Part shown: piece after piece, positions 1 to 5,683 of the stretch
Layout: each line of letters starts with the position of its first letter
Numbering within the stretch: position 1 is the first letter of the stretch
Origin: JBMNOI01 sp050942995
Lineage (GTDB): Bacteria; Chloroflexota; Anaerolineae; UBA1429
DNA: 7,687 nucleotides
Assembly (NCBI GenBank): GCA_050942995.1
Contig: JBMNOI010000157.1
Coordinates: 1-7,687, forward strand
Direction: 5' to 3'
The notes under the pieces: generated by a model
The model's input: the letters and a program-made list of their open reading frames with translations, nothing else
Database searches by the model: none
Told to the model about the DNA's origin: nothing
Translations under genes and position numbers: made by a program

Positions 1-157
1 TAAAGCCACGCAATGTTGTGTAGAACCGGACAGCAGACGATGAAGCAAAGAGGATGCGGATACACGGGAAAGTGACACCCGCGATAGGGGGTGTGATCTA
101 TCCGCGGGGGCGGTGGGTCCCGTTTCCTCATCAGCTTCGCCGGAACTGTTCGACCGT

Positions 158-187
158 AGTATAGAAGGGTATCGGGTTATATGTCAA
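158..187 (-). promoter_or_regulatory. Near-consensus sigma-70 promoter, leftward
   Basis: On the minus strand the -35 box is TTGACA (plus 182-187, perfect match). It is followed by an 18-bp spacer (164-181) and a -10 box TATACT (158-163, five of six consensus positions). Transcription would start near 150-152 and run off the left edge. A GAAC-T-GTTC inverted repeat (143-151) lies on the expected start site and could be a regulator site, although nine bases is short. The spacing and both boxes are directly visible; the promoter function is inferred. Confidence 0.6.
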
Positions 188-266
188 AAGAAGAAGAAGC
201 ATATCCCGCCCTGCCGGAACAGCGAGCCGGCATCATTCACAGCATACTTACGGAACAGAGAAATCC

Positions 267-294
267 GATTCCGAGGCATCAGCGCCTCGGAATC
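267..294 (-). terminator. 11-bp hairpin, possible leftward terminator
   Basis: GATTCCGAGGC (267-277) pairs perfectly with GCCTCGGAATC (284-294) around a 6-nt loop. Read leftward, the stem is followed by GGATTTCTCTGTT, which is moderately U-rich. Read rightward there is no T tract. It lies about 170 bp past the last SDR stop and upstream of the leftward promoter at 158-187, so it could be a second terminator that insulates the two units. The weak U tract keeps confidence moderate. Confidence 0.4.
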
Positions 295-400
295 ACTTGT
301 GCCTGGATCGTGATATACTCAAAAGTGGGGCGAGCGATACCTTTCCGGGTTTTGAAGAACAGGTTCTCATAGGCATGCCGGGTGTGCCCGAACGGTATTC

Positions 401-439
401 TTTCATTGTTGTGGAGGCATAGCCCCCACAACAATGAAA
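401..439 (-). terminator. Long hairpin 22 nt past the last SDR gene
   Basis: TTTCATTGTTGTGG (401-414) pairs perfectly with its complement at 426-439. In the minus-strand RNA the stem continues through one G-U pair (425/415) and GGC/GCC (422-424/416-418), giving about 18 bp closed by a three-base loop at 419-421. It begins 22 nt after the stop codon of the 461-1363 gene. There is no U tract on either side, so it is not a classic intrinsic terminator. It may be a factor-assisted terminator or a 3' end that protects the operon mRNA. Confidence 0.5.
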
Positions 440-460
440 ACACCCCCGTTCAAACACGAT

Positions 461-1363
461 CTAGCAGTAATCTCGCCAGCTGCGTTGTGGTGTCCACCCA
501 AGCGCTTGCTGCGCTTTGGCGACGGAAAAGAACGCCCGGTGGCCGCTGAGGCTGCCGGCCAGGGGCAACAGGTCGGGGCGAAACCGTTCGACCAGCTCCA
601 GGCTCGGCTCCAGCGCCACAGTGTCCAGGCCGTTGGCCACATAGACGTCGTGCGGCGGCAGGCTCTCGGCCTTTTCCATGATCATGCGGTGCAGATCGGC
701 CAGGTCTTCGCTGGGCACATACCCCCAAAAGGCGCCGCTCCAGCCGGTGGCCGGCCGAATCTCTTCGGCCAGTCGCTTGAGGTCGTCGGGGGGATAGATT
801 TGCGCCGGACGCGTGACATAGGTGCGGATGCTCCACGCGCGGGTGAACGAGGCCAGCAATTCCTCGCCCGCCCATTTGGAATAGTCGTACGATTCCTGGA
901 CATCTGAGGGATGTTCCTCGTCCAGCGGGAGATAGCGCACCGGATAGGGCGTGCACGACAGGCGGCTGCAATGCCCAAAGGCACAGTTAGAGCCGGCCAT
1001 CACCACCGTCTGGACGCCGGCCTCGACGGCGGCGCGCATCAGGTAGTAGGTGCCCATAATGTTGGTGCGCATGGTGGCATCGAACGGAGGCAACTCGCGG
1101 CCGCGTTCGGCCACCCGCGCGCGCGCCGCCGGATTGTCGCTGGGCCAGGGCACGGCACCCAGATGCTGAATGACATCGATCCCCTCCACGGCGCGGCGAC
1201 AGGCCTCGAAATCGTTCAGATCTCCCTGAACCCACGGCAGATCGGCGCGATCCTCGGGCAGGGGAGAGCGCGAAAAGAGCACCAGCTCGTAATCATCTCG
1301 CAACGACTTGACGACATATTCCGCAAACCGGCCACTGGCACCGGTGACCAGAACCTTGGTCAC
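461..1363 (-). CDS. NAD-dependent extended SDR (paralogue 1)
   Basis: This 300-residue protein is a cytosolic NAD(P)-dependent epimerase/dehydratase or sugar dehydrogenase of the extended short-chain dehydrogenase/reductase type. The N-terminal Rossmann motif TGASGRFA (residues 7-14) lies directly after a beta strand, and GDL (47-49) marks the adenine-side loop. HLGA (67-70), the NIMGTYYL segment (101-108), the catalytic-type Ser125 in MAGSN, and the YxxxK pair Tyr159/Lys163 (YDYSK) complete the active-site set. The HLGA and AGSN blocks recall uronate dehydrogenase-like enzymes, but the substrate cannot be read from sequence. The start is GTG at 1361-1363, supported by AAGGAGG six bases upstream; length is normal for the family. 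It follows its paralogue at 1420-2304 by 56 bp and is probably co-transcribed as the last gene of the group. It is about three quarters identical to that paralogue, with a six-residue longer loop around residues 75-93. Confidence 0.88.
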   Translation of the reverse strand: MTKVLVTGASGRFAEYVVKSLRDDYELVLFSRSPLPEDRADLPWVQGDLNDFEACRRAVEGIDVIQHLGAVPWPSDNPAARARVAERGRELPPFDATMRTNIMGTYYLMRAAVEAGVQTVVMAGSNCAFGHCSRLSCTPYPVRYLPLDEEHPSDVQESYDYSKWAGEELLASFTRAWSIRTYVTRPAQIYPPDDLKRLAEEIRPATGWSGAFWGYVPSEDLADLHRMIMEKAESLPPHDVYVANGLDTVALEPSLELVERFRPDLLPLAGSLSGHRAFFSVAKAQQALGWTPQRSWRDYC

Positions 1364-1369
1364 GATGAA

Positions 1370-1376
1370 CCTCCTT
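1370..1376 (-). promoter_or_regulatory. Ribosome binding site fixing a GTG start
   Basis: AAGGAGG on the minus strand sits six bases before GTG at 1361-1363. No ATG in this frame has a comparable site, so the GTG codon is the start of SDR paralogue 1. Confidence 0.8.
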
Positions 1377-1399
1377 GTGTTGGCGCAGGGTTGCTCATC

Positions 1400-1412
1400 G
1401 ACGAACGCCGAA
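1400..1412. repeat. 13-bp repeat upstream of SDR paralogue 1
   Basis: GACGAACGCCGAA at 1400-1412 occurs again at 2344-2356. Its first nine bases recur at 3570-3578. Each copy lies 37-55 bp upstream of the start codon of a leftward dehydrogenase gene. The copies may be a remnant of the duplication that made the SDR pair, or a shared regulatory or RNA element. Confidence 0.5.
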
Positions 1413-1419
1413 GGACGCC

Positions 1420-2304
1420 TCAGGGCAGATAGTCACGCCAGGAGCGTTTGGGAGTCCAGCCCACGACCTCGCAGGCGTGTGCCACGGAGAAAAAGGCGTC
1501 GTGCCCCTGCATCTTGGTTACCGGAAGCAGATCGGGACGGAATCGGGCGATCACTTCCCGGCTGGGCTCCAGAAGGGTTGAATCGAGTCCATTGGCCACG
1601 AACACATCATGAGGCGACAGGCTCTCGGCCTTTTCCATGATCATGCGGTGCAGATCGGCCAGGTCTTCGCTGGCCACATAGCCCCACATCCAGTCGCTCC
1701 AGCCGGTGACGGGCTGTGCCTGGGCGGCCATCTGCTGCAGGCGCTCGGGCGGGCAGATGCCGGCCGGGCGTGTGACATAGGTGCGAATGCCCCATGCGCG
1801 GGTGAACGAGTGAAGCAGCTCTTCCCCCACCAGTTTGGAATAGGAGTAGGAATCCTCCACATCCGAGGGATGGGCTTCGTCCAGCGGCAGATAGCTGATG
1901 GGGAACGGATTATCGGAGATGCGATATCCATGCCCAAAGGCACAGTTAGAGCCGGCCATCACCACCGTCTGGACACCGGCCTCGACGGCGGCGCGCATCA
2001 GGTAGTAGGTGCCCATAATGTTGGTGTTCATCGTGGCGTCAAAGGGACGCCCGGGCTGCCGGGAGCTCTGCTGCGGGTGATCGCTGGGAGAGGGCACGGC
2101 GCCCAGATGCTGAATGGCATCGACTCCCTCCACGGCGCGGCGACAGGCCTCGAAATCGGTCAGGTCACCTTGAATCCACGGCAGATCGGCGCGATCCTCG
2201 GGCAGGGGAGAGCGCGAAAAGAGCACCAGCTCGTAATCGTCGCGAAGAGATTGCACAACAAATCGGGCAAAGCGGCCGCTGGCGCCGGTGATAAGCACTT
2301 TCAT
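1420..2304 (-). CDS. NAD-dependent extended SDR (paralogue 2)
   Basis: This 294-residue cytosolic extended SDR is the tandem paralogue of the 461-1363 gene. It has the cofactor motif TGASGRFA at residues 6-13, HLGA at 66-69, MAGSN with Ser119, and the YSYSK signature (Tyr153/Lys157). Conservation with its twin is nearly complete in the cofactor half and in SEDLADLHRMIMEKAES. It breaks down around residues 71-88, 126-137, 182-208 and 242-284, the kind of regions that build the SDR substrate pocket, so the two enzymes may act on different substrates or successive steps. A longer frame begins at 2343, but ATG at 2302-2304 is preferred: it is preceded by AAAGGAG at six-base spacing and places the beta strand and glycine motif at the usual N-terminal position. 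It follows the Gfo-type gene by 98 bp. Epimerase, dehydratase and dehydrogenase activities are all possible. Confidence 0.88.
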   Translation of the reverse strand: MKVLITGASGRFARFVVQSLRDDYELVLFSRSPLPEDRADLPWIQGDLTDFEACRRAVEGVDAIQHLGAVPSPSDHPQQSSRQPGRPFDATMNTNIMGTYYLMRAAVEAGVQTVVMAGSNCAFGHGYRISDNPFPISYLPLDEAHPSDVEDSYSYSKLVGEELLHSFTRAWGIRTYVTRPAGICPPERLQQMAAQAQPVTGWSDWMWGYVASEDLADLHRMIMEKAESLSPHDVFVANGLDSTLLEPSREVIARFRPDLLPVTKMQGHDAFFSVAHACEVVGWTPKRSWRDYLP

Positions 2305-2310
2305 GAGGAT

Positions 2311-2317
2311 CTCCTTT
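2311..2317 (-). promoter_or_regulatory. Ribosome binding site deciding the SDR 2 start
   Basis: AAAGGAG on the minus strand lies six bases before ATG at 2302-2304. The alternative in-frame ATG at 2341-2343 has no such site and would add 13 residues ahead of the conserved MKVLITGASG start. Confidence 0.75.
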
Positions 2318-2343
2318 GTTGAAAAGATGTTGGGCCGTGTCAA

Positions 2344-2356
2344 GACGAACGCCGAA
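2344..2356. repeat. 13-bp repeat upstream of SDR paralogue 2
   Basis: This is the second exact copy of GACGAACGCCGAA (first at 1400-1412). It lies 40 bp upstream of the start of SDR paralogue 2, close to the 37-bp offset of the first copy, so element and gene were probably duplicated together. Next to it, 2359-2380 forms a GC-rich imperfect hairpin. Confidence 0.5.
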
Positions 2357-2402
2357 AGGCATGCGCTGCGGCGCGCGTGCGCTTCCGACGTTCTATTTGA
2401 GA

Positions 2403-3515
2403 TCAGTCAACCAGCTCGTCCAGAGAGAGCGGCTCGAACGACGTGCGCAGTTCCTGTGTCTGTCCCGTTTCCGCAGCGCGATAACCCGCTTCTATGATAT
2501 CGATGACGTGGCGGGCATGTTCGGCACTGGCGATAGAGGGTTTATCCTCACGAATCCAATCGACGAGCTGCATCATGTCCTCGAACACGTGCCGCTCTCC
2601 CAACTTGAGGTGCTCGCCCACATGATGGGGTTGCAGATCGTGCGGTTGGGTCAGATCGATATCGCCGAACCGGGTGCCGATCACCTCACCCTCGGTGCCA
2701 TAGATGTTGGGCTGAAAGCCCCTGCACACATTGCCGGCCACTGCGCCATAGGCGTAGGCGAAGAACGAATTACCAAAGTCCAGCAACAGCATGGTGTTAT
2801 CATCCATGTCGCAATCGATCATCTTGCCGCGATACTCGCGCTGGGGGATGAGCAGCCCCGACATGGCCGTGACCCGTTTGGCAGGGCCGACGATGCCGGT
2901 CAGGATATGCAGGCAGTAGACGGTCACATCGTACTGGGGGCCGCCACCCGGGCGACGGTAATACCAGCTCGGATCGATATTGCTGAGCACGTCGTCGCCG
3001 GCGCGCACCGATTCGTTGAGGTGATACTGGCCCACGCCGGCGGCGCCGGTGATGGCCCAGACGAGCTGACCCAGCTTGCCCTCCAGTACCAGCCTGCGAA
3101 TGCGCTGATTGCGTGGAAAGAGCATCATGCCGGGCGATGCAACCAGACGCACATTGCGCTTGGCCGCCTCGGCGATCATCTCGTCACATTCGGCCACGGT
3201 AATGGCCATGGTCTTGTTAAAGTGAACGTGCTTGCCCGCCTTGATGGCGGCCAACCCTTGCTCATAGTGCAGACCGATGGGCGAACAGAGGGTTACCGCA
3301 TCGACATTCGGGTCGGCCAGCAGATCCTCGAACGACTCGTAGTGGGCGGCCACGCCGTACTTGGCCGCAGCCGCCTCGGCGCGTCCCGGCACCGGATCGC
3401 AGACGGCCGCCAGGCGCACACGGTCTTGCACATCGGGTAGACTCAGATGCTCCAACGCGGCGCGGATGCCGATGGATCCCGCGCCTACTACACCCATGCC
3501 AACCACATTACTCAC
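2403..3515 (-). CDS. Gfo/Idh/MocA-family oxidoreductase
   Basis: This 370-residue cytosolic NAD(P)-dependent dehydrogenase is of the glucose-fructose oxidoreductase / inositol dehydrogenase type. The Rossmann motif GAGSIG (residues 11-16) follows strand VVGMGVV, CD (39-40) ends the second strand, and SPIGLHYEQGLAAIKAGKHV (78-97) is the typical helix-strand leading to the active-site lysine. The hallmark EKP motif reads N100-K101-T102: lysine is kept but both neighbours differ. The C-terminal half has GGGPQYD (190-196) with Asp196 and Tyr200/His203 near the usual D-x-x-x-H position. The frame is open to 3617, but GTG at 3513-3515 is preferred, with GAGGAGG seven bases upstream and a normal N-terminus. 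Family members oxidise hydroxyls on sugars, sugar acids or inositols; the substrate here is unknown. It stands between the permeases and the SDR pair, 132 bp after the permease stop, with its own candidate promoter. Confidence 0.9.
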   Translation of the reverse strand: MSNVVGMGVVGAGSIGIRAALEHLSLPDVQDRVRLAAVCDPVPGRAEAAAAKYGVAAHYESFEDLLADPNVDAVTLCSPIGLHYEQGLAAIKAGKHVHFNKTMAITVAECDEMIAEAAKRNVRLVASPGMMLFPRNQRIRRLVLEGKLGQLVWAITGAAGVGQYHLNESVRAGDDVLSNIDPSWYYRRPGGGPQYDVTVYCLHILTGIVGPAKRVTAMSGLLIPQREYRGKMIDCDMDDNTMLLLDFGNSFFAYAYGAVAGNVCRGFQPNIYGTEGEVIGTRFGDIDLTQPHDLQPHHVGEHLKLGERHVFEDMMQLVDWIREDKPSIASAEHARHVIDIIEAGYRAAETGQTQELRTSFEPLSLDELVD

Positions 3516-3522
3516 TGCCAGG

Positions 3523-3529
3523 CCTCCTC
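3523..3529 (-). promoter_or_regulatory. Ribosome binding site deciding the Gfo start
   Basis: GAGGAGG on the minus strand lies seven bases before GTG at 3513-3515. The upstream in-frame ATG at 3531-3533 would place this sequence inside the gene and has no ribosome site of its own, so the GTG start is favoured. Confidence 0.75.
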
Positions 3530-3550
3530 GCATCGTTGTCGTGGGCCGCT

Positions 3551-3563
3551 TGTCGCGGCGACA
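3551..3563. promoter_or_regulatory. Perfect palindrome in the Gfo leader
   Basis: TGTCGC-G-GCGACA is a perfect 6+1+6 inverted repeat, 36 bp upstream of the Gfo start. A TTGTCG direct repeat (3536-3541 and 3550-3555) overlaps its left arm. It could be an operator for a dimeric regulator or a short leader hairpin; no regulator gene is present in the window. Confidence 0.3.
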
Positions 3564-3575
3564 GGCTGAGACGAA

Positions 3576-3617
3576 CGCAACTTGCGCTATCTTACTCGCT
3601 CTTCTTTTTCGATACAA
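3576..3617 (-). promoter_or_regulatory. Candidate promoter and operator for the Gfo/SDR genes
   Basis: Read leftward, TTGTAT (3612-3617) is followed by exactly 17 bp and TAAGAT (3589-3594). These match the sigma-70 consensus at three of six and four of six positions. Just downstream, over the expected start site, lies CGCAA-C-TTGCG (3576-3586), a perfect 11-bp inverted repeat in a typical repressor position. The arrangement suggests that the three dehydrogenase genes can be transcribed apart from the transporter. The -35 box is weak, so this is only moderately supported. Confidence 0.4.
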
Positions 3618-3647
3618 TCACCCTCAGGATCGTCGGACAAGGCGCCA

Positions 3648-4571
3648 TTACCCCTTGATGCCGGTAAGCGAGATGCCCTCGATAAAGGTGCGTTGCGCCA
3701 GGAAAAAGGCGATCAAGATGGGCACCGTGATCATGGTGCTAACTGCCATCAGATAGGGGTAGGCCATGCGTGTATATCCCACCTCATAGACACTGCCGCG
3801 CAGCCGCTCCAGGCCGCGGGCCAGCGTCCACTGGCTCTGACTGTTCAAGTAGATCAACGGCCCGAAATAATCGTTCCAGGCGCCCATAAAGCTGAACAGG
3901 GCGATCACCGTCAGTGCGGGCTTGGCCAGCGGCATGACGATGCGCAAAAGGATGCCCAGCTCGTTAGCGCCGTCGATACGGGCGGCGTCGGATAGCTCCA
4001 GCGGCAGGGTGAGAAAGAACTGGCGCAGCATGAATACGCTGAACGCGTTGGCGAAATAGGCCGGGATGACCAGCGGCCTGAAGCTATCCACCCAGCCCAG
4101 CGTCTTGAAGACGATGAACAGGGGAACCAGCGTCACCTGGCCGGGAACCATCATCGTCGCCAGGCAAACGCCGAAAAGATAGTCACGCATTCGCCACTGG
4201 ATGCGTGAAAAACCATAGGCCACGATGGCCGAAGAGAGCACCGTGCCGATGGTGACGGGCACCGCATAGCGAAAGACGGTATTGTACAGCCAGAGGTTAA
4301 AATCTAACGTCGTCCATGCGTTCCAAAAGTTTTCCCAATAGGCGGGAGAGGGAACCCAGATTGGGGGCACATTGAACACCTGCGTATCATCTTTGAGCGC
4401 CGAAGAAAACATCCAGATAAAGGGTAGCATAAAGCTGAGCGCCAGGCCGATGAGCAGGATGTATTTGACGATTATGCCGATCACCCCGACAAAGCTCCAT
4501 TGTTTCCGTCGGGTCAGGCCGGTGCCTGTGGCAGAGCGGTCTCTCAGAGATATCTGGCCTGCTCCCATCAT
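3648..4571 (-). CDS. Sugar ABC transporter permease, MalG type
   Basis: This 307-residue inner-membrane permease of the CUT1 carbohydrate ABC class (MalG/UgpE-like) forms the translocation channel with the MalF-type partner encoded just upstream. Hydrophobic segments are visible near residues 29-50, 98-122, 131-157, 165-185, 217-240 and 270-292, the usual six. The cytoplasmic coupling loop that docks on the ATPase carries the EAA-type motif as DAARIDGAN (195-203), with Gly201 and Pro214 at expected places. The C-terminus FIEGISLTGIKG is the characteristic MalG-type ending. Two ATG codons are adjacent (4569-4571 and 4566-4568). AGGAGG at 4575-4580 is three bases from the first and six from the second, so initiation one codon later is quite possible. 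It is 15 bp downstream of the MalF-type gene and surely co-transcribed. No ATPase gene follows. Confidence 0.93.
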   Translation of the reverse strand: MMGAGQISLRDRSATGTGLTRRKQWSFVGVIGIIVKYILLIGLALSFMLPFIWMFSSALKDDTQVFNVPPIWVPSPAYWENFWNAWTTLDFNLWLYNTVFRYAVPVTIGTVLSSAIVAYGFSRIQWRMRDYLFGVCLATMMVPGQVTLVPLFIVFKTLGWVDSFRPLVIPAYFANAFSVFMLRQFFLTLPLELSDAARIDGANELGILLRIVMPLAKPALTVIALFSFMGAWNDYFGPLIYLNSQSQWTLARGLERLRGSVYEVGYTRMAYPYLMAVSTMITVPILIAFFLAQRTFIEGISLTGIKG

Positions 4572-4586
4572 TCTCCTCCTCTTGTC

Positions 4587-5513
4587 CTACCTGCCCTCAT
4601 AGTAGACCCAGCGGCCGGTCACTTTGAACAGTATCAGCGTAAAGATAACGATGATGACGAAAAGGATCCAGGCCAGGGCACAGGCTTTGCCCATGCGCAT
4701 GTACGAGAAGGCGTTCCGGTACAGGTTGATGGCGTAAAACTCGGTGGCGCGGTTCGGGCCGCCCTGGGTAAGGAGCCAGGGCAGCGTAAAGGTCTGGAAC
4801 CCACCGATGAAGGCCATTACCAGATTGAAGAAAATAACCGGGCTGCACATGGGAATGGTGATATTCCACCATCGGCGAAATGCGTTGGCGCCGTCGACGG
4901 TGGCCGCCTCGTAGAGAGAGCGTGGCACATCCTGCAGGGTGGCTAAAAAGATCACCATGGCGCTTCCCTGTGCCCACATGTGGATGAGTAGCAGGCTGGG
5001 CTTGACTACGGCCGGGTCTGACAGGAATGGGATGGCCTTCAAGCCGATGCCCCGCAGGGTCGCATTGATGGCGCCATACTGAATATTGAGCAAAAACTGC
5101 CAGACGATGGCCGTCACAAAGGCGGGAACGATGGACGGAAAGAAAAATATGGCGCGATACACCGAGCGCCCGACGATCTCTGTGTTGAGCAGTGTTGCCA
5201 TCAGGAACGCCGAGATAACGCCTGCCGGGGCGCTAAAGCCGACCCACCACAGGGTGTTCTGGAGCACCAGGATAAAGTCTGTGTCGGCCGGTAGTCGCGC
5301 ATAATTGGCAAAACCGATGAATATGGGTTCGCGCATCAGGTCATAGCGGGTCAGGCTGTAATAGGCAGAAGACAGCAACGGGTAAAAGGTGAAGCAAAGG
5401 AAGCCGACAATCCAGGGGGCGACGAACAAGAGCCCGAGTAGTTCACGACGCCACTCACGCGCCGTCATCCGTGACCTGGAGGGCAACCGTATTCGTGACG
5501 CATAGGTAGACAT
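4587..5513 (-). CDS. Sugar ABC transporter permease, MalF type
   Basis: This 308-residue inner-membrane permease of the CUT1 class (MalF/UgpA-like) is the partner of the MalG-type protein at 3648-4571. A basic N-terminus (residues 1-24) precedes the first hydrophobic segment (about 26-47), with further segments near 84-107, 120-141, 172-192, 225-247 and 280-298. The ATPase-coupling EAA motif is intact as YEAATVDGAN (201-210), followed by the conserved proline at 221, and LTQGGPNRAT (248-257) is the usual CUT1 loop near the C-terminus. The large periplasmic P2 domain of enterobacterial MalF is absent, as in most CUT1 MalF-like proteins. The ATG at 5511-5513 has GGAGGAG seven bases upstream. 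The gene is separated from the binding-protein gene by 170 bp containing a strong hairpin. The transported sugar cannot be told from the permease. Confidence 0.93.
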   Translation of the reverse strand: MSTYASRIRLPSRSRMTAREWRRELLGLLFVAPWIVGFLCFTFYPLLSSAYYSLTRYDLMREPIFIGFANYARLPADTDFILVLQNTLWWVGFSAPAGVISAFLMATLLNTEIVGRSVYRAIFFFPSIVPAFVTAIVWQFLLNIQYGAINATLRGIGLKAIPFLSDPAVVKPSLLLIHMWAQGSAMVIFLATLQDVPRSLYEAATVDGANAFRRWWNITIPMCSPVIFFNLVMAFIGGFQTFTLPWLLTQGGPNRATEFYAINLYRNAFSYMRMGKACALAWILFVIIVIFTLILFKVTGRWVYYEGR

Positions 5514-5547
5514 TCCGCTACTCCTCCATCAGGGGACGTCGGGAAGG

Positions 5548-5575
5548 GGTGGAGTGGGCGCCGACCCACTCCACC
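5548..5575 (-). terminator. Intercistronic hairpin between binding protein and permease
   Basis: GGTGGAGTGGG (5548-5558) pairs perfectly with CCCACTCCACC (5565-5575) around a 6-nt loop. It lies in the gap after the binding-protein stop and 35 bp before the MalF-type start. No U tract follows on the minus strand. Such hairpins after a binding-protein gene often cause partial termination or shield the upstream mRNA, so the binding protein is made in excess over the membrane subunits. That role is inferred from position. Confidence 0.5.
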
Positions 5576-5683
5576 GGGTGATGTCTCTGGCAATATCCGG
5601 GCGGGTCATCAGAGCCGTGCGATTTTGATGCCGGTTGCTGTGGCATTCAAGGGATCACAACCCCCGGCGTAGCTCTGGAATCA

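Larger units (their letters stand above)
1..460. other. Non-coding region 3' of the SDR genes
   Basis: No convincing gene is present in this 460-bp stretch. Short open frames exist on both strands, but none has a ribosome site or a recognisable protein. It contains three hairpins: 401-439, 267-294, and a weaker perfect 6-bp one at 212-217/227-232. It also holds a near-consensus leftward promoter at 158-187 and a small ACACCC/GGGTGT inverted repeat at 75-80/89-94. The arrangement fits the 3' end of one leftward transcription unit followed by the promoter and 5' leader of the next, whose coding region would lie beyond position 1. I cannot identify that next gene. Confidence 0.6.

Noticed and set aside
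1..131. Leftward open frame starting with ATG at 129-131 and running off the left edge, placed just after a strong promoter
   Set aside because: There is no ribosome site, and the predicted peptide (MRKRDPPPRIDH and onward) is rich in Pro, Cys and His with no protein-like pattern. It could only be judged with sequence to the left.
113..372. Overlapping plus-strand frames at 113-313 and 181-372
   Set aside because: They have no ribosome sites and no recognisable protein, and they overlap a leftward promoter and hairpins.
1609..2322. Plus-strand open frame opposite SDR paralogue 2, with a similar one at 911-1432 opposite paralogue 1
   Set aside because: Their products resemble each other only because the two SDR genes are paralogues; neither has a ribosome site and both mirror the coding strand.
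2338..2343. TTGACA on the minus strand upstream of SDR paralogue 2 as a promoter
   Set aside because: At 16-19 bp spacing there is no -10-like sequence; the position holds AACAAAGGAG, which is the ribosome site region.
2316..3440. Long plus-strand open frame (374 codons) opposite the Gfo gene
   Set aside because: It is antisense to a well-supported Gfo/Idh/MocA gene, has no ribosome site, and its product has no recognisable fold. Long antisense frames are expected opposite GC-rich coding DNA.
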